DNA from: Amycolatopsis sp.
GTDB lineage: Bacteria > Actinomycetota > Actinomycetes > Mycobacteriales > Pseudonocardiaceae
Assembly (NCBI RefSeq): GCF_025464955.1
Contig: NZ_JAODNM010000067.1
Location: 1-64,000 of the forward strand
Direction of reading: 5' to 3'
Length of the DNA stretch: 64,000 nucleotides
The notes beneath the pieces are model-generated. The model ran no database searches. It was not told the origin of the DNA and saw nothing but the letters and a program-made list of their open reading frames with translations. Below, one piece after another: positions 15,677-23,265 of the stretch (position 1 is the first letter of the stretch; every line of letters starts with the position of its first letter). Position numbers and translations under genes: made by a program.

Positions 15677-16246
15677 TCAGGTGGCGCGGAAGCAGCCTCG
15701 GACGTGGTCGTCGACCATGCCGGTGGCCTGCATGAGGGCATAGCAGGTGGTCGGGCCGAGGAAGCTGAACCCGCGCTTCTTCAGGTCCTTCGCCATCGCC
15801 TTCGACTCGTCCGTGACCGCCGGGACGTCGGCCATCGTCTTCGGCCGCTTCCGCCCGCGTGACGGCGGCGCGAACGACCAGAGCAACTCGTCCAGCGGCT
15901 TCTCGAGCTCCGCGATCGCGCGGGCGTTGGTGATCGCGGCCCGGATCTTCGCGCCGTTGCGGACGATCGAGGCGTCGCCCATGAGACGTTCGACGTCGTC
16001 GTCGCCGTACGCGGCCACCTTCTCCGGCCGGAACCCGTCGAACGCGCGCCGGAAGCCCTCACGTTTGCGCAGGATCGTGATCCACGACAGCCCGGACTGG
16101 AACGACTCGAGGGACAGCCGCTCGTACAGCGCGTCCTGGCCGTGGAGCGGCACGCCCCACTCCTCGTCGTGATAGCCGACGTAGTCCGGCGTCGAGTTCC
16201 CCCAGGAACAGCGCGCTACGCCGTCGGCTCCGACCAGCTCGTTCAT
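15677..16246 (-). CDS. tag: DNA-3-methyladenine glycosylase I
   Basis: This 189-residue protein has the Tag zinc ligands Cys13 and His26 near the start ('RCSWGNSTPDYVGYHDEEWG') and His181 with Cys185 at the end ('DDHVRGCF'). The helical DNA-binding core ('ESFQSGLSWITILRKREGF', 'GFSFLGPTTCYALMQATGMV') is intact. It removes 3-methyladenine from alkylated DNA. Its ATG overlaps the stop of the SRPBCC gene by four bases. That makes it the third gene of a DivIVA-like/SRPBCC/tag operon comparable to Rv1209-Rv1210. Confidence 0.93.
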   Translation of the reverse strand: MNELVGADGVARCSWGNSTPDYVGYHDEEWGVPLHGQDALYERLSLESFQSGLSWITILRKREGFRRAFDGFRPEKVAAYGDDDVERLMGDASIVRNGAKIRAAITNARAIAELEKPLDELLWSFAPPSRGRKRPKTMADVPAVTDESKAMAKDLKKRGFSFLGPTTCYALMQATGMVDDHVRGCFRAT

Positions 16247-16698
16247 GCCTCACCCACCGAGTACGACTCCGCGTACCGCGCGAACTTCTGCAGCGAGTAC
16301 CGCAGACCGACGGTGAACACGGGTTTGGCGACCGGCCAGCCGAGCCGCCCGACGAACCCGAACGGCAGCACGAGGTGCTCCACCCAGACGAACGTCGACC
16401 GCTGGGGCCCCTTGTCGAGTACCTGGAACACGCCGGTCCCCTTGACCACCTTGCCCATGTGCTTGACCCCACAGCGCACCGGCGGCTCCCAGGTGGTGAT
16501 CTCCATCGTGTCGGTGAACCCGATCCCGGCGATCCCGGTGAACGCGGCCAGCTTGGACCCGACGCTGCGGCCGTTACCGTCGACGACGCGCACGTCGGTG
16601 CCGAGCATCCACTCGCCTTGGCGCGCCCAGTCCGTCAGCGCGAGCCAGGTGGTGCCGGCGGAAGCCCCGATGTCGACCGAGAGGGCGACATCGGTCAC
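16243..16698 (-). CDS. SRPBCC-fold (polyketide cyclase/START-like) protein
   Basis: This 151-residue protein has the SRPBCC pattern: 'VALSVDIGASAGTTWLALTD' at the start, a middle with 'DTMEITTWEPPVRCGV', and an amphipathic C-terminal helix. The fold makes a deep pocket for hydrophobic ligands. No catalytic assignment can be made. Its GTG overlaps the preceding DivIVA-like gene's stop by four bases and its own stop overlaps tag by four bases, so all three are translated together. Confidence 0.85.
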   Translation of the reverse strand: MTDVALSVDIGASAGTTWLALTDWARQGEWMLGTDVRVVDGNGRSVGSKLAAFTGIAGIGFTDTMEITTWEPPVRCGVKHMGKVVKGTGVFQVLDKGPQRSTFVWVEHLVLPFGFVGRLGWPVAKPVFTVGLRYSLQKFARYAESYSVGEA

Positions 16699-17054
16699 CT
16701 GGACTCCTCGCGTTCGGCCTGCAGCGACCGCACCTGTGCCCGCAGCTCGTCGATCTCGACGCCGAGTCTGCGCATCACCCAGTCCACTTCGGACATCTTG
16801 TAGCCGCGCAGCACCAGCTGGTACCGGACGCCCTGGATGTCGTCGGCGGTGATGTCGCCGGCGGGCAGCCTGGTCGGCGAGCTGCCGGGCGGGAGCGGGG
16901 CCAGTTCCTCGCCCCGGCCGAACACGACGGCGGCCAGCAGGAACACCACCGCCGCCACCAGCAGCATGACTACGAGGTAGATCAGCGCGGTCGTCACGAA
17001 GAACAGTATTGCGCGGACCCGCCCCCATGCGCCCATGCCATGCTTGAACCACAC
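16695..17054 (-). CDS. Membrane-anchored DivIVA-domain protein
   Basis: This 119-residue protein has one N-terminal membrane helix (about 14-46, Val/Leu/Ala-rich) and a short cytoplasmic DivIVA-like segment ('GVRYQLVLRGYKMSEVDWVM') that continues as a predicted coiled coil to the end. DivIVA proteins mark curved membrane and polar growth sites in actinobacteria. This short tethered form may be an accessory. It is first in the operon with an SRPBCC protein and tag. The start could be GTG 17054 or ATG 17036. The divergent acyltransferase gene begins only 13 bases away, so the promoters must overlap coding sequence. Confidence 0.8.
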   Translation of the reverse strand: MWFKHGMGAWGRVRAILFFVTTALIYLVVMLLVAAVVFLLAAVVFGRGEELAPLPPGSSPTRLPAGDITADDIQGVRYQLVLRGYKMSEVDWVMRRLGVEIDELRAQVRSLQAEREESR

Positions 17055-17067
17055 CCTTGGAGGAGAG

Positions 17068-17742
17068 TTGCTTCAGCTGTTCGTCCGGTTCGTGCTCGGC
17101 CCGCTCGCCCGGTGGCTCTACCGGCCCACCGTCTTGGGCGCCGACCGGATCCCGGCCGAGGGCCCGGTGATCTTCGCGTCGAACCACCGGGCGGCGCTGG
17201 ACACGGGTGTGATCACGTTCACCACCCCGCGCGCGGTCAAGTTCCTCGGCAAGGCCGAGTACTTCACCGGCACCGGCATCAGGGGCCGGTTCATGGCCGG
17301 GTTCGTCTCCGGGCTCGGGTACATCCCCGTCGAACGCGGCAGCGCGCAGGCCGGGCTGGCGGCGCTCGAAGCCGCGCGCAAGGTGCTCGACGCCGGGGGC
17401 GCGTTCGGCATCTACCCCGAGGGCACGCGATCGCGGGACGGCCGGCTGCACCGAGGACACACCGGCGTCGGCTCGCTGGCCCTCGCGACGGGCGCGCTCG
17501 TTGTCCCCGTCGCACTGATCGGGACCGAAAAGCTGCAGCCCGAAGGCCGGCGGATCCCACGCCCGGCGAAGATCACCGTCCGGTTCGGCGAGCCGCTGAA
17601 CTTCGCCCGCTACGAGGGACTCGACGCCTCCCCCGCGATCCGGCGGGCCGTGACCGACGAGGTGATGTACGCGATCTTGGAACTTTCCGAGCAGGAGTAC
17701 GTCGACAAGTACCACAAGCGCCCGGACGAATCCGCCGCCTGA
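17068..17742 (+). CDS. 1-acylglycerol-3-phosphate acyltransferase-like (PlsC family) protein
   Basis: This 224-residue protein shows the PlsC motifs: motif I 'SNHRAALDTGV' (His-x4-Asp), motif III 'GFGIYPEGTRSRDG'-like at about 120-133, and motif IV 'VVPVALIGTEKL'. It transfers acyl chains to lysophosphatidate or related glycerolipids at the membrane. The TTG at 17068 directly follows GGAGGAG. A TTG at 17044 is possible but its ribosome site is worse. It converges on the LOG gene with a gap of three bases. Confidence 0.87.
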   Translation: MLQLFVRFVLGPLARWLYRPTVLGADRIPAEGPVIFASNHRAALDTGVITFTTPRAVKFLGKAEYFTGTGIRGRFMAGFVSGLGYIPVERGSAQAGLAALEAARKVLDAGGAFGIYPEGTRSRDGRLHRGHTGVGSLALATGALVVPVALIGTEKLQPEGRRIPRPAKITVRFGEPLNFARYEGLDASPAIRRAVTDEVMYAILELSEQEYVDKYHKRPDESAA

Positions 17743-17745
17743 GCC

Positions 17746-18324
17746 TCAGCTCGTGGCCGGAAGCCACTTTCCGGCGCTGGGCGGGGTGTAGGTGGCGAAG
17801 CGGTCGAGCAGCACGCGCGGATCGGAGTCCACCGCGACCATGTCCCGGTGCTCGGGACGCAGGAATCCCTCGGTCACCATGTGGTCGACCATGACGCGCA
17901 GCGGCTGGTAGAAGCCGCCGACGTCGATCAGCCCGATCGGCTTGCGGTGCAGGTCGATCTGCGCCCACGTCCACACCTCGAACAGCTCCTCCAGCGTGCC
18001 CGCGCCACCGGGCAGCGCGAGGAAGCCGTCTGACAGCTCGGCCATCTTCGCCTTGCGCTCGTGCATGTCGGCCACAATGTGCAGCTCGGTCAGCCCGTGG
18101 TGCGCGATCTCGACCCGCTTCATGTGCTCGGGCAGCACCCCGAAGACCTCGCCGCCGGCCGCGAGGGCACCGTCGGCGACCGCGCCCATCGTGCCGACGC
18201 TCGCGCCGCCGTAGACCACACCGATGCCGCGCTCGGCGAGCAGCGCGCCGAGAGCCTTCGCGTGCTCGACGTAGACCGGGTCGAAGCCCGGCTTGGACCC
18301 GCAGAACACACAGATCCGCCGCAT
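17746..18324 (-). CDS. LOG-family cytokinin riboside 5'-monophosphate phosphoribohydrolase-like protein
   Basis: This 192-residue protein begins MRRICVFCGSKPG and has the LOG signature 'PGGAGTLEELFEVWTWAQ' with 'YGGASVGTMGAVADGAL'. LOG enzymes cleave the N-glycosidic bond of nucleoside 5'-monophosphates. The M. tuberculosis relative Rv1205 releases cytokinins. Its ATG overlaps the stop of the upstream LOG-like gene by one base (TGATG), so the two are co-translated paralogues. Confidence 0.9.
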   Translation of the reverse strand: MRRICVFCGSKPGFDPVYVEHAKALGALLAERGIGVVYGGASVGTMGAVADGALAAGGEVFGVLPEHMKRVEIAHHGLTELHIVADMHERKAKMAELSDGFLALPGGAGTLEELFEVWTWAQIDLHRKPIGLIDVGGFYQPLRVMVDHMVTEGFLRPEHRDMVAVDSDPRVLLDRFATYTPPSAGKWLPATS

Positions 18325-19109
18325 CAGTGCGTGTCCTCCCACGCCTGGTAGGAGTCCTGCACCACGCGTACGGCGTCGTCGATGTCGTCGGTGACGTGCA
18401 GCAGCTGGAGGTCCTGCTCGCCGACCTTGCCTTCGGCGACCAGGGTGTCGGAGATCCACTGGTACAGCCCGCCCCAGTACTTGCTGCCGAACAGCACCAC
18501 CGGGAACTTGGTGACCTTCTTGGTCTGGACCAGCGTCAGCGCTTCGAACAGCTCGTCCAGCGTGCCGAAACCGCCGGGGAGGCAGATGAAGGCCTGCGAA
18601 TACTTGATGAACATCGTCTTCCGCGCGAAGAAGTACCGGAAGTTCACGCCGAGGTCGACCCAGGGGTTGAGGCCCTGCTCGAACGGCAGCTCGATGCCGA
18701 GCCCGACGGAGAAGCCGCCGGCCTCGGACGCGCCGCGGTTGACCGCCTCCATCGCGCCGGGACCGCCGCCGGTGATGGTCGCGAACCCGGCCTTCGCCAG
18801 GGCGGCGCCGATCTGGCGACCCAGCTCGTACTCCGGGTGATCCCGCTTGGTCCGCGCGGACCCGAACACCGTCACCGCGCGCGGAAGCTCGGCTAACGCG
18901 CCGAAGCCCTCGACGAACTCGGCCTGGATGCGCAGCACCCGCCACGGGTCGGTGTGCACCCAGTCGCTCGGACCGCGCGAGTCCAGCAGCCGCTCGTCGG
19001 TGGTGGAACCCTCTTCACGCTGGTCACGACGCAGGACGACGGGACCCTTGTGCCGCTCGACCGGTCGCTCGGGATACTGGCCGTTCGGAAACTCTGCCTG
19101 ATCGCTCAC
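18324..19109 (-). CDS. TIGR00730/LOG-like Rossmann-fold protein
   Basis: This 261-residue protein has an extra N-terminal region of about 75 residues before a LOG-type core ('VTVFGSARTKRDHPEYELG', 'TITGGGPGAMEAVNRGASEA', 'CLPGGFGTLDELFEALTL'). It belongs to the larger LOG-like group, whose members have nucleotide 5'-monophosphate nucleosidase or unknown activity. The GTG at 19109 is preceded by TAGGCT and six bases, fitting a leaderless transcript; the GTG at 19115 is a less likely start. It forms an operon with the smaller LOG gene downstream. Confidence 0.87.
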   Translation of the reverse strand: MSDQAEFPNGQYPERPVERHKGPVVLRRDQREEGSTTDERLLDSRGPSDWVHTDPWRVLRIQAEFVEGFGALAELPRAVTVFGSARTKRDHPEYELGRQIGAALAKAGFATITGGGPGAMEAVNRGASEAGGFSVGLGIELPFEQGLNPWVDLGVNFRYFFARKTMFIKYSQAFICLPGGFGTLDELFEALTLVQTKKVTKFPVVLFGSKYWGGLYQWISDTLVAEGKVGEQDLQLLHVTDDIDDAVRVVQDSYQAWEDTH

Positions 19110-19121
19110 ACGCACAGCCTA
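19110..19121 (-). promoter_or_regulatory. -10 box TAGGCT, leaderless start of the larger LOG-like gene
   Basis: On the minus strand TAGGCT (19121-19116) is followed by six bases and the GTG at 19109. No ribosome site precedes it. This decides between two GTG codons six bases apart. Confidence 0.5.
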
Positions 19122-19168
19122 GGGTCTCGGCGAAAGCCCTTTAGTGCGCGTCACCGGGTGGCTACCCA

Positions 19169-19247
19169 AAGTTCCCTCGGGGCCATCCTGATGGCGGCCG
19201 CCGCATTGGCGTTCAACGCCACAAGGGTGGCCCCGAGGGGTTCCTTG
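19169..19247. repeat. Intergenic inverted repeat (CTCGGGGCC family) after dapE
   Basis: AAGTTCCCTCGGGGCC (19169-19184) pairs imperfectly with GGCCCCGAGGGGTTCCTT at about 19230-19247. Between them is a smaller palindrome, GGCGTTCAACGCC. The related sequence at 54064-54100 shares TTCCTCGGGGCCA and TTCAACGCCACA. It lies just after the dapE stop and could be its terminator. Confidence 0.55.
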
Positions 19248-19254
19248 ACACCGC

Positions 19255-20328
19255 TCAGGTGAGGAAAGTGCGCAGGATGTTCGCCACCTGGCGGATTTCC
19301 GACGCGGCGACGTGCTCCTGCTGCGTGTGGGCGAGCGTCGGGTCGCCGGGGCCGAAGTTGACCGCGGGCAGCCCCAGCGCGGAGAAGCGGGCGACGTCGG
19401 TCCAGCCGAGCTTGGCAACAGCCTTTCCACCGGCCGCTTCGACGAGCTCCGCGGCGGCGGGAGCACTCAGGCCGGGCAGGGCTCCGGGAGCAAAGTCCAC
19501 AACGGACACGTCGTAGCCGTCGAACACCTCGCGCAGGTGCTTTTCGGCGTCCTCGGCGCTGCGGTCCGGCGCGAAGCGGTGGTTGATCGTGAGCATCGCC
19601 GCGTCCGGCACGACGTTGCCCGCGACCCCGCCGGTGATGCCGATCGCCTGCAGTCCTTCGCGGTAGGTCAGGCCGTCGATGTCGACCACGCGCGCCTCGT
19701 ACGCCTCGAGCCGCCGCAGCGGTTCGCCGAGCGCGTGGATCGCGTTCACGCCCATCCACGCCCGCGCCGTGTGCGCGCGCGCCCCCGCGGTGCGCAGCTC
19801 GATCCGCATGGTGCCCTGGCAGCCCGCCTCGATGACCGCGTTCGACGGCTCGCCGACGATCGCGAGATCGCCTCGCAGCCACTCCGGCAGCTCGCGCTCG
19901 ATCCGCCCGAGACCGTTCTTGGCCGCCTCGACCTCTTCGTTGTCGTAGAAGATGAACGTGACGTCGTGCCGGGGTTCGCGGATGGTCGCCGCGAGGTGCA
20001 GGAAGACGGCGTCACCGCCCTTCATGTCCACTGTGCCCAATCCGTGCAGCACCTCGTCGTCGCCGGAACCTTCACGCCGCGACGGCAGGTTGTCGTTGAC
20101 GGGCACGGTGTCCAGGTGCCCGGCGAGGATGACCCGCGACGGCCTGCCGAGGTTCGTCCTGGCCAGCACGGTGTTCCCGTTGCGGACGACCTCCAGGTGT
20201 CCGGCCTGCACTTGGAGCGCGGCCTCGACGATCCCGGCGATGGCTGCTTCTTCGCCGGAGACACTGAAGAGGTCCACCAACGCGGCGGTGATGTCGACGG
20301 GGTCGGCCTCGAGCTCGAAAGACGTCAT
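19255..20328 (-). CDS. dapE: Succinyl-diaminopimelate desuccinylase
   Basis: This 357-residue M20 metallopeptidase-fold enzyme shows the metal-site segments '[13 protein letters not shown]', '[15 protein letters not shown]', '[15 protein letters not shown]' (catalytic Glu-Glu) and '[17 protein letters not shown]'. It hydrolyses N-succinyl-LL-2,6-diaminopimelate to LL-diaminopimelate and succinate for lysine and peptidoglycan synthesis. It is divergent from dapD, as in Rv1201c/Rv1202, but here a lipoprotein gene lies between. The ATG at 20328 is preceded by TAGCGT and seven bases, which suggests a leaderless transcript. Confidence 0.93.
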   Translation of the reverse strand: MTSFELEADPVDITAALVDLFSVSGEEAAIAGIVEAALQVQAGHLEVVRNGNTVLARTNLGRPSRVILAGHLDTVPVNDNLPSRREGSGDDEVLHGLGTVDMKGGDAVFLHLAATIREPRHDVTFIFYDNEEVEAAKNGLGRIERELPEWLRGDLAIVGEPSNAVIEAGCQGTMRIELRTAGARAHTARAWMGVNAIHALGEPLRRLEAYEARVVDIDGLTYREGLQAIGITGGVAGNVVPDAAMLTINHRFAPDRSAEDAEKHLREVFDGYDVSVVDFAPGALPGLSAPAAAELVEAAGGKAVAKLGWTDVARFSALGLPAVNFGPGDPTLAHTQQEHVAASEIRQVANILRTFLT

Positions 20329-20341
20329 ACCCGGCACGCTA
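20329..20341 (-). promoter_or_regulatory. -10 box TAGCGT, leaderless start of dapE
   Basis: On the minus strand TAGCGT (20341-20336) is followed by seven bases and the dapE ATG. The divergent lipoprotein gene has its own box only 30 bases away, so the two promoters are back to back. Confidence 0.5.
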
Positions 20342-20371
20342 TCCCGCCGGAAGGCCGCTCCGGACGCTGCG

Positions 20372-20383
20372 TACGGTGAGGTG
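20372..20383 (+). promoter_or_regulatory. -10 box TACGGT, leaderless start of the lipoprotein gene
   Basis: TACGGT at 20372-20377 is followed by six bases and the GTG at 20384. This chooses the second of two adjacent GTG codons. Confidence 0.5.
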
Positions 20384-20827
20384 GTGCGCACTCGAAAGCT
20401 CATGGCCGTCGTCATCGGTGCCCTGGTGCTGCTCCTGAGCGGCTGTGGCGGCAACGAGGCCGGCCCGAAGGTGGCGCGGCCGGCGGGCGATCCCGGCCCG
20501 GACGCGCTGCCCATCAAGCTGAACGCGCTGACCGTCGACGACTGCTTCCTGTCGCCGTCGCTCCAGATCCCCAAGGGCTGTGAGAAGTACGTCACAGAGC
20601 TGGGAGGCACCGTCAACACGCTCCGGGACCGGGCGACCACGAGCAAGGACCCGAAGCTGAACGACGAGGCCGACGGCCTCAGCAAGGCGGTCGCCGCGTA
20701 CCGCTCCAACTCGTGCGACACGGTCACCGCCTCGGGCAACGGTCCCTGCAAGGACGCCCTCGTCGACATCGCGGGCACGCTCGCCGTGATCAAGGCCAAC
20801 GTGCTCAAGCAGGGCACGACGGGCTGA
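20384..20827 (+). CDS. Putative lipoprotein of unknown function
   Basis: This 147-residue protein has a type II signal peptide: basic MRTRK, a hydrophobic core, and the lipobox 'LLSGC' with the lipidated Cys at position 21. The mature part is hydrophilic with four further Cys residues ('[18 protein letters not shown]', 'NSCDTVT', 'GPCKDAL') that could form two disulfides outside the membrane. I do not recognise a family. It lies between the divergent dapE and dapD genes and ends 28 bases before dapD. Confidence 0.8.
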   Translation: MRTRKLMAVVIGALVLLLSGCGGNEAGPKVARPAGDPGPDALPIKLNALTVDDCFLSPSLQIPKGCEKYVTELGGTVNTLRDRATTSKDPKLNDEADGLSKAVAAYRSNSCDTVTASGNGPCKDALVDIAGTLAVIKANVLKQGTTG

Positions 20828-20842
20828 TCGGCGCGATTCGGC

Positions 20843-20855
20843 TACCGTGGGAGCC
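20843..20855 (+). promoter_or_regulatory. -10 box TACCGT, leaderless start of dapD
   Basis: TACCGT at 20843-20848 is followed by seven bases and the GTG at 20856. The upstream in-frame GTG at 20847 lies inside the box, so the start is more likely 20856. Confidence 0.5.
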
Positions 20856-21839
20856 GTGACCGAGCAGAGCCCGAACCCCGAATCCACCGGCGCCCACGGC
20901 GTCGGCATCGCCACCGTGACCAGCGATGGAACGGTGCTCGACACCTGGTTCCCGCAGCCGAAGCTGACCGAAGCCGCCGGCGCGAGCGGTACCGAGCGCC
21001 TCACCCGCGAGCAGACCGCCGAAGCGCTCGGCGAGGCCGCCGCGGCACTGCTCGGCCCGGACACCGAACGCGACGTCGAGGTCGTGGCCGTGCGCGTCAC
21101 CATCGGCAAGCTCGCCGCCCCGGCGGTCGACACCCACGACGTCTACCTGCGCCTGCACCTGCTGTCCCACCGGCTGGTCCAGCCGCACGGGCAGAACCTG
21201 GACGGCATGTTCGGCCTGCTGGCCAACGTCGTGTGGACCAACCACGGCCCCTGCGCGGTCGAAGGCTTCGAGGCGACCCGGGTGCGGCTGCGCTCCCGCG
21301 GCCACGTCACGGTGTTCGGCATCGACAAGTTCCCTCGGATGGTCGACTACGTCGTCCCCAGCGGCGTCCGCCTCGCCGACGCCGACCGCGCCCGCCTCGG
21401 CGCGCATCTCGCGAGCGGCACCACCGTGATGCACGAGGGTTTCGTGAACTTCAACGCCGGCACGCTCGGCGCGTCGATGGTCGAAGGCCGGATCTCCGCC
21501 GGGGTCGTCGTCGGTGACGGCTCCGACGTCGGCGGCGGCGCGTCGATCATGGGCACGCTGTCCGGCGGCGGCAAGGAAGTGATCTCGATCGGCGAACGCT
21601 GCCTGATCGGTGCGAACGGCGGCGTCGGCATCTCCCTCGGCGACGACTCGGTGATCGAGGCCGGCCTGTACGTCACGGCCGGGACCAAGGTCGTCGTGGA
21701 CGGCAAGACCGTCAAGGCCAGGGAGCTTTCGGGTATCTCCGGCGCGGTGTTCCGTCGCAACTCCGGCACCGGTGCGGTCGAGGCCGTCGCCCGCCCCGGC
21801 GTCGGTGTCGAGCTGAACGCCGCGCTGCACGCGAACTGA
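20856..21839 (+). CDS. dapD: 2,3,4,5-tetrahydropyridine-2,6-dicarboxylate N-succinyltransferase
   Basis: This 327-residue protein has an N-terminal alpha/beta region and a C-terminal left-handed beta-helix. The helix is built from hexapeptide repeats ('[20 protein letters not shown]', '[20 protein letters not shown]') and ends in '[20 protein letters not shown]'. It matches the actinobacterial DapD group. It succinylates tetrahydrodipicolinate, the step two before DapE (DapC acts between them). All three succinylase-branch genes lie within 5 kb here. Confidence 0.93.
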   Translation: MTEQSPNPESTGAHGVGIATVTSDGTVLDTWFPQPKLTEAAGASGTERLTREQTAEALGEAAAALLGPDTERDVEVVAVRVTIGKLAAPAVDTHDVYLRLHLLSHRLVQPHGQNLDGMFGLLANVVWTNHGPCAVEGFEATRVRLRSRGHVTVFGIDKFPRMVDYVVPSGVRLADADRARLGAHLASGTTVMHEGFVNFNAGTLGASMVEGRISAGVVVGDGSDVGGGASIMGTLSGGGKEVISIGERCLIGANGGVGISLGDDSVIEAGLYVTAGTKVVVDGKTVKARELSGISGAVFRRNSGTGAVEAVARPGVGVELNAALHAN

Positions 21840-21868
21840 CGGCACGCCGATTAAAGCCCGGGTTCACC

Positions 21869-21881
21869 TACTATTCATCGG
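21869..21881 (+). promoter_or_regulatory. -10 box TACTAT, leaderless start of the CHAD gene
   Basis: TACTAT at 21869-21874 is followed by seven bases and the GTG at 21882. No ribosome site is visible. Confidence 0.5.
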
Positions 21882-22868
21882 GTGACCACCGAAACGTTGC
21901 CAGCGAAAGCACGGAAGCCGCGTCTGGCTTCGACGACCCCGGCCGCGTTGGGACTGGGTGACCGACCGGCGAAAGCCAAGCCCGGCGACCCGGCGGCCAC
22001 CCATGTCCGCGCCAAGATCGACGTGCTCGTGCGGGAGCTGCTCGCCCGCGAGCCCGGCACGCGCTCCGGCGTGGATCCCGAGGACCTGCACCAGATGCGG
22101 GTGGCGCTGCGGCGGATGCGCAGTGTGCTCAAGACGTCCGGCGCCCTGCTCGGCGCGACCGCCGAGCCCGTGCGCGCCGAGCTGGGACAGCTCGGGCAGG
22201 CGCTCGGCGAGGTCCGCGACTACGACGTCCTGATCGGGCACCTGCGTGAACTGGTCGCCGCCTTCGAGGCGCGTGACCAGCTTGCCGCGCACGATCTGAT
22301 CGCGCGGTTCACGGCTGCCCGTGCGGTCGCCAAACGGCGGCTGACCAAGGCGTTGTCGAGTCCGAAGTACCTCACGACGTTGCAGAGCGCGGCCCAGCTC
22401 GCCCGACAGCCGGAGCAGGAGCCGGAACTCCCCAGTGAGCCCGGCACGCCGGCCGCCCCCGTCGATCTGGTCGCCGGCCTGCGCAAGCCGTACCGCAAGC
22501 TGGCCAAGGCTGTCGCCGCGCTGCCGGAGGACCCGCCGGACGACGACCTGCACGCCCTGCGCATCGGTGGCAAACGTTTGCGCTACGCCGCCGAACTGGC
22601 CCAGTCCTCGGTGAAGAAGAAGGAAGCCGGCAAGGTCCGCAAGCTGGTCGACGCCACCAAGGATCTGCAGACCGTGCTGGGCGACCACCAGGACGCGGTC
22701 ATCGCCGCCGACCGCATGCGTGCTCTGCTCGACGAGCTCGACGGCCACACCGGCTTCATCGCCGGCCGCATCGCGCAGCTCGAGCTGGCGAAACGCGCGC
22801 ACAACCGCGAGCTGTGGCCGGCCGTCTGGGCCGAGGTCGACGCCGCGGCCCGCGCGATCACGGCCTGA
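21882..22868 (+). CDS. CHAD-domain protein (polyphosphate-binding type)
   Basis: This 328-residue, mostly helical protein has two matching halves with the conserved CHAD elements: 'HQMRVALRRMRSVLKT' and 'LGEVRDYDVLIGHLREL' in the first, and 'LHALRIGGKRLRYAAEL' with 'LQTVLGDHQDAVIAADRMR' in the second. The His/Arg/Lys-rich face binds polyphosphate. There is no CYTH domain in the same protein. A Lys/Pro/Ala-rich tail of about 40 residues precedes the domain. It ends 11 bases inside the convergent monooxygenase remnant. Confidence 0.88.
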   Translation: MTTETLPAKARKPRLASTTPAALGLGDRPAKAKPGDPAATHVRAKIDVLVRELLAREPGTRSGVDPEDLHQMRVALRRMRSVLKTSGALLGATAEPVRAELGQLGQALGEVRDYDVLIGHLRELVAAFEARDQLAAHDLIARFTAARAVAKRRLTKALSSPKYLTTLQSAAQLARQPEQEPELPSEPGTPAAPVDLVAGLRKPYRKLAKAVAALPEDPPDDDLHALRIGGKRLRYAAELAQSSVKKKEAGKVRKLVDATKDLQTVLGDHQDAVIAADRMRALLDELDGHTGFIAGRIAQLELAKRAHNRELWPAVWAEVDAAARAITA

Positions 22869-23166
22869 CGAACGTCCACACGCAGCCGTCGGGACGGACG
22901 AGCACGCTCGCCTCGCCGGTCACGTCGTACGCCTTGAACGCGTTGCCGTCGGTGTCGACGAACTCGCCCTCGACGGCGTTCTCGCCCGCGGCGAGGATGC
23001 GGTGGACGTGCCGGCCGGGTTCAAAAGCGGCGTGCCCGAACACCAACCGAGTCGCATGCGGGCCGTTGAACAACTCGAACAGGCGGACCGGCCGGCCGTC
23101 GGCGTCCTGCACGATCGCGTCCGGCGCGCGGTCGCCGGGCCGCAGCGCGCCGGTACCCTCGGGAGA
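22858..23166 (-). pseudogene. Truncated FAD-dependent aromatic monooxygenase, C-terminal domain only
   Basis: The reading frame contains only the thioredoxin-like C-terminal domain of phenol/aromatic-ring hydroxylases: 'LRPGDRAPDAIVQDADGRPV', then 'RLFELFNGPHATRLVFG', ending 'VLVRPDGCVWTFVRP'. The normal protein has about 400 more residues in front for the FAD and substrate domains. Upstream there is only the repeat cluster at 23189-23256. A GTG at 23112 could open an 84-residue frame, but the homology continues upstream of it (from about 23166). This is therefore a remnant left by deletion, not a whole gene. The typical end is 'RPDGYVAWR'. Confidence 0.75.
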
Positions 23167-23188
23167 GAGCGGGCCGCCGAAGAGGCAC

Positions 23189-23256
23189 CGATGTGGGACT
23201 CGGCCCCTTCAGCGTGGGACTCGCCGACAGCCCCGCAACTCGACGGCGAGTTGCGG
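23189..23256. repeat. Two GTGGGACTCG arms plus a CGCAACTCG palindrome
   Basis: GTGGGACTCG occurs twice (about 23192 and 23214), followed by a perfect palindrome at 23233-23256 with arms CCGCAACTCG and CGAGTTGCGG around ACGG. Two repeat families meet here, just after the dapC stop and at the broken end of the monooxygenase remnant. The palindrome is a likely dapC terminator. Confidence 0.6.
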
Positions 23257-23265
23257 TGGTTCCGG

